Shown here piece by piece: positions 16,197-24,501 of a DNA stretch of 37,666 nt. Numbering within the stretch: position 1 is the first letter of the stretch; each line of letters starts with the position of its first letter. Under the pieces are notes generated by a model, which was given only the letters and a program-made list of their open reading frames with translations, was not told the origin of the DNA and ran no database searches. This DNA is from Verrucomicrobiota bacterium. Lineage in GTDB: Bacteria > Verrucomicrobiota > Verrucomicrobiia > Limisphaerales > JADLHS01. The stretch covers positions 1-37,666 of the forward strand of contig JANXWY010000314.1 of the NCBI GenBank assembly GCA_025350905.1, in the 5' to 3' direction. The position numbers and the translations under genes are program-made.

Positions 16197-17041
16197 GGTT
16201 TCCGGGAAGTTGCGTGTTCTTGCAGCCACTTGAAATCCGGATTGCTGGAGGTGCCGGAAGTGAAATGGGCCCCGTCCCCGACACCGCCATTGCGCGCCGC
16301 ATTGATCGTATCTGGGTCACGCCAACGGTGGGCGTCGGTGTGGCCGTCCGCGTAGGCCAGCGTACCGGAAAAGTTATGTTCCACGGAAGGACGATGCCAA
16401 AAGAAAGTAGGACTGCCCATGTAGATCACGAATGCCGAAAAGCAAACGCTCAAGGGTGCGGTGTCAACGAAGGTATATGTCTCAGCCGTGTTGATCGCCG
16501 CCAGGTCGGCTAGCTTGTCGAATTCAAAAAAAGCCGGGTTAACGGGGTTTCCGAGCCCCGTTTGCCAGCCAAAGTAGCAATTAAGCGCATAAGTGCGGAC
16601 ACGCGGGATGGCCTGCCCTCCAATGGAGACAGTCGTGCGGTCGGCCGGGCAACGGTAAACGGTTGGCGTGCGAATGTAATTGGCAAACAAGGCGTATTGG
16701 GGATCAAGCAGGAAATTCGTTCGGCCAAAGTCAGCGGGGAATATATGTTCCGTGCCCATCACCCACAATTGGTTGACGTTTGGCACCGGAGCGACGCTGA
16801 ACCCATTGGCGGCGAATCGCCCGTTGTTGTCGTCCGCGTATAGCTGCCAGGCCAGGGATACTTGCTTGAGGTTGCTGATGCACTGGATGCGATAGGCCTT
16901 GGCCTTGGCCGTGGAGAGGGTCGGCAGCAGCAGCGCCGCCAGCAGCGCAATGATCGCGATGACCACGAGTAGCTCAATGAGCGTGAATGCCGGGTTCGCC
17001 CGCCGCCAGTAGCGGGAATGGCTCATGGGCAATCGCTGCAT
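16193..17041 (-). CDS. Type II pseudopilin-like protein (prepilin N-terminal methylation motif)
   Basis: Protein of 282 residues. After a short basic leader ([18 protein letters not shown]) comes the prepilin peptidase site and helix [22 protein letters not shown], with Glu at +5, then [22 protein letters not shown]-terminal domain has a [12 protein letters not shown]-like segment and ends with the [14 protein letters not shown] motif. This layout is the verrucomicrobial/planctomycetal single-gene pseudopilin (H-X9-DG type), many paralogues of which occur per genome. It is likely processed by PilD-like peptidase and placed in a type II secretion or pilus-like assembly. The start could be the ATG at 17041 or 17026; the frame opens further but would collide with the hisC leader. 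It overlaps thiD by 4 bp. Confidence 0.88.
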   Translation of the reverse strand: MQRLPMSHSRYWRRANPAFTLIELLVVIAIIALLAALLLPTLSTAKAKAYRIQCISNLKQVSLAWQLYADDNNGRFAANGFSVAPVPNVNQLWVMGTEHIFPADFGRTNFLLDPQYALFANYIRTPTVYRCPADRTTVSIGGQAIPRVRTYALNCYFGWQTGLGNPVNPAFFEFDKLADLAAINTAETYTFVDTAPLSVCFSAFVIYMGSPTFFWHRPSVEHNFSGTLAYADGHTDAHRWRDPDTINAARNGGVGDGAHFTSGTSSNPDFKWLQEHATSRKP

Positions 17042-17160
17042 GCTTTTAGTCTTATCAGGTTGCCGGCGTGATGGCAAAAACTGAAAAGCAACTGAAAAGC
17101 AATGACCCACCGTTCCCAACGTTTGACTCGGCCGGGCGTCTCTCAAACAATAGGCGGGTC

Positions 17161-18306
17161 ATGCAACCGACAAAATTGTCATCCAGTGGGTCACCTCGGG
17201 GCGTCCAACTCGTGCGGGCGCTCGTGCGGGCGTTGCACCCGTACGTGCCGGGCGAGCAGCCTAAAATTAAGGGGTTGATCAAGCTCAACACGAATGAGAA
17301 TCCGTACCCGCCATCTCCACGCGTTTTGCGCGTCGTGAAGACAGCCGTCGATGGGCGATTGCGGCGGTACCCGAATCCTGCCGCGGATCGCTTGCGCGAA
17401 AAGCTGGCGCAACACCATCATTGTGCGCCGGAAAATATCATCGTGGGCAACGGCTCGGATGAATTGCTGGCCCTCGCGGTGCGGGCGTTCGTTGAACCGA
17501 GTCCGAGCGCTAAAACGCCAAAGGGAAAATTGGCCCGGGCGACCGTGCAGTATTTCACCCCCAGCTATTCCCTGTACCCGGTGCTGGCGGAAATGCACGG
17601 CGCGACGACAAATGCGGTGCCACTCGAATCCGATTTCAGTCTGCCCGGACGGGCGCAACTCAAACGCCACAAGCAGTGGGATTTCAACGCCGCCTTGACG
17701 CTGGTCACAACGCCGAATGCGCCCAGCGGTCGCGGCTATGCGACGAAGGAACTGGAAGCGCTCTGCGTGGCCCAGCGGGGGGTCGTGGTGCTGGACGAGG
17801 CTTATGCCGATTTTGCCGACGCGAACGCCCTGCCCCTGGCGCTTAAGTTCCCGCATGTCCTCGTGGCGCGGACCTTTTCCAAGGCGTATTCCCTGTGCTT
17901 TCAACGCATCGGCTATTTTGTAGGCCCGATGGAACTCATCGCCGCACTGCATAAAATCCGGGATAGCTACAATGTGAACGGACTGGGGCAAATCGCGGCT
18001 GAAACCACGCTCGATGACCTCGCGTATTATCGCGCAAACTTTCGCCGGATCATTGCGACCCGAATTTGGTTGACTGGTGAACTCACGAAGCTCGGCTTCC
18101 GGGTACTGCCCAGTGAGACCAACTTTGTCCTCGTCCAACCCGCGCGCTTTCCGGCCCGGGATTGGCTGGCAAAACTGGGCGGCCAAAAAATCCTGGTGCG
18201 CTGGTTCAGTGCCCCGGAATTGCGGAATTATTTGCGCATCACCGTCGGGAGCCAGGGGGAGGCGCGCGCACTGGTTGCGGCGGTCCGGCAACTCCTGTTG
18301 GGCTGA
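17161..18306 (+). CDS. hisC: Histidinol-phosphate aminotransferase
   Basis: Fold-type I PLP aminotransferase of 381 residues; family enzymes convert imidazole-acetol phosphate to histidinol phosphate in histidine synthesis. Motifs in order are LNTNENPYPPSPRV (43-54), RRYPNPAADRLREKLA, NGSDELLALAVRAF (97-110), TTPNAPSG (183-190, usual form TxPNNPTG), VVVLDEAYADFA with Asp212/Tyr215, and ARTFSKAYSLCFQRIGYFVG with PLP lysine K241. YLRITVGS near the end holds the conserved Arg binding substrate carboxylate or phosphate. A GGCGGG precedes the ATG at 17161, so I prefer it to upstream in-frame starts at 17068. The lysine-loop downstream sequence (SLCFQRIG rather than GLAGLRLG) is divergent, so a related aminotransferase specificity is possible. 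Confidence 0.88.
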   Translation: MQPTKLSSSGSPRGVQLVRALVRALHPYVPGEQPKIKGLIKLNTNENPYPPSPRVLRVVKTAVDGRLRRYPNPAADRLREKLAQHHHCAPENIIVGNGSDELLALAVRAFVEPSPSAKTPKGKLARATVQYFTPSYSLYPVLAEMHGATTNAVPLESDFSLPGRAQLKRHKQWDFNAALTLVTTPNAPSGRGYATKELEALCVAQRGVVVLDEAYADFADANALPLALKFPHVLVARTFSKAYSLCFQRIGYFVGPMELIAALHKIRDSYNVNGLGQIAAETTLDDLAYYRANFRRIIATRIWLTGELTKLGFRVLPSETNFVLVQPARFPARDWLAKLGGQKILVRWFSAPELRNYLRITVGSQGEARALVAAVRQLLLG

Positions 18307-18419
18307 CGGCTGGGTGCGCCGCGCGTCAAGTATTGGGGCACGTTGACAGGTTGCCGGACGCATCCGTACGCGGGCCCAGCCTGACTTCCCGGCGGCACTG
18401 GTTCTGCTGAATAATCAAC

Positions 18420-19229
18420 GTGTACCAGGAATTCTACGGTTTGACCCACGCGCCGTTCGACATTACGCCGAACCCGCGGTTCCTGTTCTACAGCCCGAAG
18501 CATCGCGAGGCGTTCAACCATCTGCTCTACGGCATCCGCGAGCGGAAGGGATTTGTGCAACTCACCGGTGAAGTCGGGGCCGGCAAGACGACCCTGTGCC
18601 GGGCGGCCTTGGAACAACTGGATGAACACTACTCGACGGCGCTGATTTTGAATCCCGTCATGAGCGCGGACGAGCTGATGCGTGCCATCGCATTGGAGTA
18701 CGGCCTGCCCGTGACGGGCCTCGACCGCTTGAGCACCCTCGCGGTCATTAATCAATTTCTCCTCCAACAGGTCGAGCGCGGCCGGGACACCGTGCTCATC
18801 ATTGACGAATCGCAGAATTTGACCGACGAACTGCTGGAGCAAGTCCGCCTGCTCTCCAATCTCGAAACCGACGACCGCAAACTGTTGCAGATTGTCTTGA
18901 TGGGCCAGCCGGAACTGCGCGACCGGTTAAACAACCCGAAATTGCGTCAGCTGCGGCAACGCATCACCGTGAGATTTCATCTGCCGCCGCTCTCGCGGCT
19001 CGAGATGGAGCAATACATTCAGCATCGCCTGCACGTATCCGGCGCCAATGGCGAGCCGCATTTCACGCCGCCGGCGCTTTGGCGCGTGCACCGTTACAGC
19101 GGCGGCATCCCGCGACTGGTGAACGCGCTTTGCGACAAGGCGCTGCTCGCCGGCTTCGTGCAACAGACGGGCCGGATCAACTACCACCTCGTCGGCCTTG
19201 CCATCCGCGAACTCGAAGGCGAAATTTAA
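18420..19229 (+). CDS. ExeA/GspA-type AAA ATPase (secretion or pilus accessory)
   Basis: ATPase of 269 residues. It opens with the family leader MYQEFYGLTHAPFDITPNPRF. Walker A is GEVGAGKTT (50-58), Walker B VLIIDESQNL (125-134), and sensor-like LLQIVLMGQPEL follows. A winged-helix-like lid ends with SGGIPRLVNALCDKALL. ExeA/GspA proteins, and MshM relatives, help insert or assemble secretin complexes through peptidoglycan. This one lacks the C-terminal peptidoglycan-binding domain and transmembrane helix of Aeromonas ExeA. The start codon is GTG. Three bases separate it from the GspB-like gene, matching the known ExeA-ExeB pairing. Confidence 0.88.
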   Translation: MYQEFYGLTHAPFDITPNPRFLFYSPKHREAFNHLLYGIRERKGFVQLTGEVGAGKTTLCRAALEQLDEHYSTALILNPVMSADELMRAIALEYGLPVTGLDRLSTLAVINQFLLQQVERGRDTVLIIDESQNLTDELLEQVRLLSNLETDDRKLLQIVLMGQPELRDRLNNPKLRQLRQRITVRFHLPPLSRLEMEQYIQHRLHVSGANGEPHFTPPALWRVHRYSGGIPRLVNALCDKALLAGFVQQTGRINYHLVGLAIRELEGEI

Positions 19230-19232
19230 TTT

Positions 19233-19805
19233 ATGAGCCTCATTAACGACGCTCTCAAACGCGCCCGGCTGGTGCAACAGCAAACCCCGCCGCCGACCCC
19301 ACCGCTGCAATTCCGGCGGGTCGAGCTCGTGCCCGCGAACCCCACCCGCACACCCTTGGTACTGGTCTGCCTGGCATTGGCGGTCATGGTTGCCGTTGCC
19401 TTGGGCGGAACGGTCGTCGGGTTCGTGGCACGGAAATCCGCCCACGAACTCCCGGTGACCACCCGCGCGGTAAACGAACCGGCCGTGGCTTCGCCTGCTG
19501 CCTCCCCGTTCCCACCTGTCGACCCGCCGGCCCCCGCCCCCGCCCTCGCGCCTGCGCCGGCGCTGGCGCAGGCTGATCCTGGAACCAATACGCACACCCC
19601 TGTGGCGGCCGTCGAATCGCTCAAACCTCTGGCGCCGAAACTTCAGGGAATCTCGTTTCACCCAACCCGCCCGTCAGCTATTGTGAACGGCAAGAGCGTG
19701 GTCGTCGGCGACCGCGTGGATGGTTTCCGCGTCCTGGCCATCGCCAGCGGGAGCATCACCTTGGGCCATGGGACGGCGACGAATGTTTTGAGTTTGTCTG
19801 AATAG
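19233..19805 (+). CDS. GspB-like protein (type II secretion assembly factor)
   Basis: Protein of 190 residues. A short cytoplasmic N-terminus begins MSLINDALKRAR, the usual start of GspB-like and MshN-type proteins. One membrane helix lies at about 34-58. A Pro/Ala-rich periplasmic linker (about 80-125) precedes the C-terminal GspB domain, with LQGISFHPTRPSAIVNGKSVVVGDRVDGFRV (about 139-169). In Aeromonas the homologous ExeB works with ExeA in secretin assembly. It lies 3 bp after the ATPase gene. The core secretion genes (secretin, GspE, GspF) are not in the window. Confidence 0.82.
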   Translation: MSLINDALKRARLVQQQTPPPTPPLQFRRVELVPANPTRTPLVLVCLALAVMVAVALGGTVVGFVARKSAHELPVTTRAVNEPAVASPAASPFPPVDPPAPAPALAPAPALAQADPGTNTHTPVAAVESLKPLAPKLQGISFHPTRPSAIVNGKSVVVGDRVDGFRVLAIASGSITLGHGTATNVLSLSE

Positions 19806-19856
19806 GTGCTTCCCGGCATTCTGGGGCACAATGATTTGTTCCCCGCTTCGTTTCGC

Positions 19857-20546
19857 ATGAGTGAATTCCGCAAACGCATGGCGGCGTCGCCGGAATTCGC
19901 CCGCTTTGCGCCGTTCCTGATTTTCTGTGCCCTCACCACGGCCGGCGGAATGTTGGGTGGCGACTGGAAGTTCTGGCTTTACGGCGTCAAGGTGCTGGTG
20001 GGCGCGTGGATGGTGTGGGAGATGCGCCCCTTTGTGACGGAGATGCGCTGGGCGATCAGTTGGGAGGCGGTGGTCGTGGGTGTGGCTATCTTTGTACTCT
20101 GGGTGGGGCTCAATCCCTATTACCCCATGAACCAGTTGCTGTTCAAAGATACCAAGGAAAGCATTTGGAATCCATTTGACCGCTTTGGGGATGGCGGTCT
20201 GATGGCCTGGGTGCTGATCATTGTCCGCCTCATGGGAATGACCTTGGTCGTTCCGCCGCTGGAGGAAGTTTTCTACCGGTCGCTGTTCTACCGCTACCTC
20301 ATCAAATACGATTTCCTGAAAGTCCCGCTCGGTTACTTTGACGGGGTGGCGCTCGCCATCGTGGCCGCCACGTTTGGTTTCGTGCATTTTGAATGGCTGG
20401 CCGGAATTATTTGCGCCGTTGGTTACCAATGGCTCGTCATCCGTAAGGGCCGGCTCGGTGACGCCATGACCGCGCATGCGATCACCAACTTCCTGCTTGG
20501 GGTCTATGTCGTTTGGAAAGGCGGCGCCGCCTGGAAATTTTTCTGA
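19857..20546 (+). CDS. CAAX protease-related membrane protein (exosortase-associated CPBP type)
   Basis: Membrane protein of 229 residues with about six helices. It carries the CPBP/ABI motifs: EEVFYRSLFYRYL (E136, E137, R141), FVHFEWLAGI with His177, and MTAHAITNFLLG with His207; together these form the putative metalloprotease site. The layout, including NPYYPMNQLLF and the EEVFYRSLFYRYL wording, resembles the CAAX prenyl protease-related family often found near exosortases in PEP-CTERM genomes. The substrate is unknown. I chose the ATG at 19857; a GTG at 19806 would add 17 residues without obvious similarity. No exosortase gene is in the window. Confidence 0.83.
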   Translation: MSEFRKRMAASPEFARFAPFLIFCALTTAGGMLGGDWKFWLYGVKVLVGAWMVWEMRPFVTEMRWAISWEAVVVGVAIFVLWVGLNPYYPMNQLLFKDTKESIWNPFDRFGDGGLMAWVLIIVRLMGMTLVVPPLEEVFYRSLFYRYLIKYDFLKVPLGYFDGVALAIVAATFGFVHFEWLAGIICAVGYQWLVIRKGRLGDAMTAHAITNFLLGVYVVWKGGAAWKFF

Positions 20547-20560
20547 GCGCGCTTTTCAAC

Positions 20561-20640
20561 TCTTGATCTTAATCCTTATCGTAATCTTAAACTGTTCGGC
20601 GCCCTGAGATTAAGATTAAGAAAAAGATTAAGCGTAAGAA
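20561..20640. repeat. Imperfect inverted repeat of AATCTTAATC words
   Basis: The left arm (about 20561-20590) reads as TCTTGATCTTAATCC-type words; the right arm (about 20607-20640) as AGATTAAGATTAAGAAAAAG-type words. The two are imperfectly complementary around a GC-rich centre, TTCGGCGCC. It fills the gap between the CPBP stop and the RluA-fusion start. It may act as a terminator or simply be a dispersed element. Confidence 0.6.
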
Positions 20641-20654
20641 TACACTGCTGGTAA

Positions 20655-22268
20655 ATGTCGTCCGCCCCATCATCCTCGGTCCCGCCCTGCGTGCTCCACG
20701 AAGACGAGCATTTGTTGGTGGTCAACAAGCCCGCCGGCTGGAACACCCACGCGCCCAGTCCGTACGCCGGCGAAGGCATTTACGACTGGCTGAAGCATCG
20801 CGAACCGCGCTGGGCCCGCCTCGCCATCCTCCACCGGCTCGACAAGGAAACCAGCGGCGTCCTCGTTTTTGGAAAAACTCCGCTCGCGAATCGCTCCCTC
20901 ACGGAACAATTCGCCGGGCGCGCGGTGCAGAAGAAATATCTGCTGCTCGCGGAGCGCGCTCCCCAGCCGGCGGCGTTCACCGCGAAATCCCAGATTCTTC
21001 GTTCCGGCGAGCGTTACGTCTGCGGCGCGCACGGCGAAGCCGCGGAAACTAAATTTGAAGTCCAGAACCTCAAATCCCAAATCCAACCACCGGGTGGCGG
21101 GGCGATCCTCAATTGCTGTGAGTTGATGGCCGAAACCCTGACGGGCCGCACCCATCAAATTCGAGTTCACGCCGCCGCGAACGGCTTCCCCATCCTGGGC
21201 GATTCACTTTATGGCGGCCGGTCGTTTCCGCGCGTATGCCTTCACGCACTCGTACTGGGATTCAAGCATCCAGCGACTGGCGAACGCGTACTCTTCGAAG
21301 TTAAATCTGAGTTTGACCGGCCCTGGAGCCAAGCGCTGCAGGCCTCGGTCATAGACCGCACCCAAACCAACGCTTTCCGACTGGTGCATGGCGCCAGCCA
21401 GCTTGCCCCCGGATTCTACCTTGATGCCTTGGGCGATTACCTGCTGGCCCAATCTGACCGCCCGCTTCCCACCGCCGCCGAGATGCCGGAAGGTTATCTC
21501 GGGAGTTATTGCAAACTGCTCACTCGCCAAGTCCGAGTCGCCCAGACGACGGAGGCTTGCCCTAAACCATTCCGTGGCCAAACCGCGCCCGAACGCTTCG
21601 TCATCCGGGAGAACGGCGTGCAGTTCGAGTTGAGTTTCGCCGAAGGTTACTCGGTTGGATTATTTCTGGATCAGCGTGACAATCGCCGCCGTTTCCTGAC
21701 CGGCCACATCGCCGCGGACTTTGGGCTGCAGACTTCCGACAGCAAACTCGAAGTCTTGAACACGTTCGCCTACACGTGTGGCTTCTCGGTCTGCGCGGCA
21801 CTGGGCGGGGCGCGCACTACGAGTCTCGATCTCTCGAAGAAGTATCTCGAGTGGGGCCGGCGCAACTTCGCACTGAACGGACTCGATCCCGCTCAACATG
21901 ATTTCATTTACGGCGACACCTTTGATTGGCTGCGGCGGCTGGCAAAGAAAAACCGCGCGTTTGGGGCAATTATTCTCGATCCGCCGACCTTTTCGCAATC
22001 CAAGGAGGGCGGCGTTTTCCGGGCGGAAAAAGATTATGGCAAGCTGGTGGCCGCAGCGCTGCCGGTGCTGAAGCCCGGCGGCGTCTTGCTGGCCTCCACC
22101 AACGCCGCCGTGCTGCCCCCGGAAAAATTTCTTGAGCAAGTCAACGAAGCGGTGCGCGGGCAGGGACGCCAGATCCTTCAGCAACATTACGTTCCCCAGC
22201 CCCCGGACTTTCCTATCAGCCGCGCCGAGCCAGCGTATCTGAAGACCGTCTGGCTCCGGGTGGCCTAG
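20655..22268 (+). CDS. Fusion of RluA pseudouridine synthase and RlmI-like rRNA methyltransferase
   Basis: Predicted two-enzyme RNA modification protein of 537 residues. Residues 1-225 form a RluA-type synthase: LLVVNKPAGWNTHAP, LHRLDKETSGVLVFGKT with catalytic Asp63, QKKYLLL, and TGRTHQIRVHAAANGFPILGDSLYGG. Residues 236-537 resemble RlmI/RlmK m5C-type methyltransferases: FRLVHGASQLAPGFYLDALGDYLL, EGYSVGLFLDQRDNRR, NTFAYTCGFSVCAAL (SAM motif I), LDLSKKYLEWGRRNFALNGL, FIYGDTFDWL, and LDPPTFSQSK (442-450) with the DPPxF motif. RlmI's usual N-terminal PUA domain is absent, its place taken by the synthase. The RluA part has a polar stretch FEVQNLKSQIQPPGGG (134-149) encoded by AAATCC-repeat DNA. 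Targets are presumably rRNA; which positions is unknown. Confidence 0.85.
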   Translation: MSSAPSSSVPPCVLHEDEHLLVVNKPAGWNTHAPSPYAGEGIYDWLKHREPRWARLAILHRLDKETSGVLVFGKTPLANRSLTEQFAGRAVQKKYLLLAERAPQPAAFTAKSQILRSGERYVCGAHGEAAETKFEVQNLKSQIQPPGGGAILNCCELMAETLTGRTHQIRVHAAANGFPILGDSLYGGRSFPRVCLHALVLGFKHPATGERVLFEVKSEFDRPWSQALQASVIDRTQTNAFRLVHGASQLAPGFYLDALGDYLLAQSDRPLPTAAEMPEGYLGSYCKLLTRQVRVAQTTEACPKPFRGQTAPERFVIRENGVQFELSFAEGYSVGLFLDQRDNRRRFLTGHIAADFGLQTSDSKLEVLNTFAYTCGFSVCAALGGARTTSLDLSKKYLEWGRRNFALNGLDPAQHDFIYGDTFDWLRRLAKKNRAFGAIILDPPTFSQSKEGGVFRAEKDYGKLVAAALPVLKPGGVLLASTNAAVLPPEKFLEQVNEAVRGQGRQILQQHYVPQPPDFPISRAEPAYLKTVWLRVA

Positions 22269-22278
22269 GGCAGGGGAC

Positions 22279-23355
22279 TCACCCCGCCTGCAAGACTTTG
22301 AGCATCTCGCGATCAAGTTTGTGTCCGCGAAATTCCTCGTACCCCACATCGCTCCGGCCGCTGTCCACCACCCCAAACGACCCACGCAGATTCCACAGCG
22401 CCCAACCCCAACCCGCTTCCCGCCAGAGGCTCAACTGGTCGCCCATCCAGGCTAGCACCACCGCATGCGGCGTGCGGTTGTGTGCGCCCCATTCGCCGAC
22501 ATGAATCCCCACGCCTTTCCGCTCCAAGTCCTGCCAAGGGACGATGCGGTCGCGGCGCAACGTTTCCGAATTGATGGTCGCCTCCCCGCGTTTGAGGGGC
22601 CAGGTTGGCGTCGGCCATTTCTCCGCACCGGCGACCCAACTGGCTTGGTAGTGACTCACTTCCATCGGATCGTAACCCCGCGTGCTTTGCGCGAGACCCA
22701 GCTCCACCAGTCCAAAAACCGGATCTCGCCCCCAACTCAGGCCATCCGCAATAATGAGCCGCTGCGGGTCTTCGCTGCGAATGGCTTGAACCAATCGCTT
22801 TACCACTCGCACGTAAATCGCCTCGGACACGTTGGCCGGTTCGTTCAACAAATCAAAACTCAACTGCGCATTCGCCACCCCTTTGAAGCGCCGGGCCAGC
22901 ATCCCCCAATGAAATGCCGCGGCATCAAGTGCGGCTTCATCCTTCCACAAATCCAGCGGTTCTTTCGGCGGATTCACGCAATAACCCGGGGCGCGGTGCA
23001 GGTTGAGGTTTACGTGGACCCCGTGTTTGCCCCCGTACTCGACCGCCAGATCGAGGTGACCCAGTTCGGTGTCGCGAATCTGACGCGGGTCTTCGGCGGT
23101 TGACCAGCAGAGGTAGGAAAGCGGCAGGCGCGCGAAATCAAAGCCCCATTCGTTGAGCAACGCAAAATCGCTCTGAGCAAACGCTGGGTTGCCGTCTTTC
23201 CGGGCCACACATTTCTCCGTCAGATTGAATCCGCGCCAGCGTGGCAGCCGCCGGGCGGTGGGCTGGGCTGCGAGTGCCGCTGCCGGCCAGGCGGATTGGC
23301 TGAGGCCTGTGAGGGCCGCCGTGGCAAGCGTACTGACGAATTGTCGCCGGTTCAT
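22279..23355 (-). CDS. Glycoside hydrolase family 5 enzyme (cellulase-like), exported
   Basis: Exported (beta/alpha)8 glycosidase of 358 residues. The leader MNRRQFVSTLATAALTGLSQ has an RRQF twin-arginine-like motif and ends near AALAA (26-30). Catalytic landmarks are RGFNLTEKC, FDFARLPLSYLCW, VHVNLNLHRAPGY, SFDLLNEPANVS with acid/base Glu172, VSHYQASW, and GIHVGEWGAHNRT with nucleophile Glu288, followed by GWALWNLRGSFGVVDS. All are typical GH5 sites, and active-site residues are present. GH5 enzymes hydrolyse beta-linked glucans, mannans and related polymers; the substrate cannot be set from sequence alone. It converges on the RluA fusion with a 10-bp gap, and lies 12 bp after the VWA gene on the same strand. 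Confidence 0.9.
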   Translation of the reverse strand: MNRRQFVSTLATAALTGLSQSAWPAAALAAQPTARRLPRWRGFNLTEKCVARKDGNPAFAQSDFALLNEWGFDFARLPLSYLCWSTAEDPRQIRDTELGHLDLAVEYGGKHGVHVNLNLHRAPGYCVNPPKEPLDLWKDEAALDAAAFHWGMLARRFKGVANAQLSFDLLNEPANVSEAIYVRVVKRLVQAIRSEDPQRLIIADGLSWGRDPVFGLVELGLAQSTRGYDPMEVSHYQASWVAGAEKWPTPTWPLKRGEATINSETLRRDRIVPWQDLERKGVGIHVGEWGAHNRTPHAVVLAWMGDQLSLWREAGWGWALWNLRGSFGVVDSGRSDVGYEEFRGHKLDREMLKVLQAG

Positions 23356-23367
23356 AATATTTTTGGG

Positions 23368-24501
23368 CTATTTGGGGTCGCGATCAATTGAGCGCGTGAT
23401 CAGGCTGACGCGCGGTCTCGCCCGGGATCGGCGCCAGAAAAAAACTCCGCCGACCATCGCGATGAATACGAACGCCGCGACCACGATCCAGGTTTGGCGG
23501 GAAGGGTTGCTTTCGGCGTTGGCGCCGACCAACCCATCGGGAGCGGACGGCTCGGTGTTCGCTGCCATTACCGACGAGGGCATCACCGCGGGGGGATTGC
23601 TGATCTCAAGCGCTGTGGTCGGTAGTGGTGCCGGCGGTGAAATCGGCGGCAGCGCGGGCGGACTAATTTTTGGCCCAGCCGGGCTCGCCTCCGGCAGGAC
23701 ATTTGTGACCGGTGTCGAATTGCTGGCCGTTAGGATCAACGGCAATACAATGGGCGGGTCCGGTCGGGGCGTCGAATTGGTTGCGGTCGTCGTCGTCGAT
23801 TTCGCTTCGGGCACCGGCGTCCCTTTGGCCCTCGGCGTCGGCTCGGCGGGAAACTTGGGGAACTCGACCGGCCACGGCGGCGTATTCACAGTGAAGCCCA
23901 CGAATTTGCCCTTCACTGCCCGCAAAACGGTGAGAAACGGCATCTGCTTTTTGCGCTGGTCGGCGCCGTTCACGCGGTAGGCCTCGGCAATCGCCACATC
24001 ATACGGTGTGCCGATCATCGTGTCCGCGCCGTCGGAGATCAACAGCACGGTGATCTTGTCCGACCCGGCCACGACGTTCGTCAACTGCGCCAGCACCCGC
24101 GTCAGCCGGGATTTCTTTTCGTATTTTCGTTGTTTGAGAAAATCTACGATGACTTTGGCGATGGCCTCCCGCGACTGGGGCGTCCAGAGTTGCAGCGGGA
24201 ACTGGCCGGTATGCAGGTCGTCGGTGTACGTCCAGACGCCGATCGTGTCGCCGCGATGAAGTTGCTCGCCCAGGCCGTCAGTGAACAGTTTGCCGACCAC
24301 CCGTTCGGTATTGGTCGCGCGCTTCTGCATCGCCGCGGACGTGTCCACGATGAGCAGAAATCTTTCGGCCACCCGCTCGGTTGGGACGCCGGTTGTCGGC
24401 CCCATGGTCTGGGCGGCCAGGGAATAGGTCAGCCAAACCAGCCAAAACGTCGCGGCCGGTCGGCGCGCGGCGCCGCGCGGTTTCCCAGGAGAATAGCTCA
24501 T
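23368..24501 (-). CDS. Membrane-anchored von Willebrand factor A domain protein
   Basis: Protein of 377 residues. A basic N-terminus and hydrophobic stretch (about 14-30) look like a signal peptide or anchor. A VWA domain spans about 47-195: FLLIVDTSAAMQK, SRLTRVLAQLTNVV and KITVLLISDGADTMIG. The MIDAS is incomplete, with DTSAA (53-57) instead of DxSxS, so metal binding is uncertain. A long Pro/Thr-rich linker (about 215-330) precedes a single membrane helix near 335-357, followed by a short basic tail. The topology fits a surface-facing VWA on a flexible stalk. It overlaps the NYN gene by 4 bp (ATGA). No MoxR ATPase is nearby, so this is not a standard BatA operon. Confidence 0.75.
   Translation of the reverse strand: MSYSPGKPRGAARRPAATFWLVWLTYSLAAQTMGPTTGVPTERVAERFLLIVDTSAAMQKRATNTERVVGKLFTDGLGEQLHRGDTIGVWTYTDDLHTGQFPLQLWTPQSREAIAKVIVDFLKQRKYEKKSRLTRVLAQLTNVVAGSDKITVLLISDGADTMIGTPYDVAIAEAYRVNGADQRKKQMPFLTVLRAVKGKFVGFTVNTPPWPVEFPKFPAEPTPRAKGTPVPEAKSTTTTATNSTPRPDPPIVLPLILTASNSTPVTNVLPEASPAGPKISPPALPPISPPAPLPTTALEISNPPAVMPSSVMAANTEPSAPDGLVGANAESNPSRQTWIVVAAFVFIAMVGGVFFWRRSRARPRVSLITRSIDRDPK

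Noticed and set aside
17191-18363. A 390-codon minus-strand frame opposite hisC
   Set aside because: hisC shows intact PLP motifs; the antisense product has none.
20655-22268. Frameshift or misassembly joining two genes
   Set aside because: The frame is continuous, the linker reads as normal protein and both catalytic sites are intact; treated as a true fusion pending comparison.
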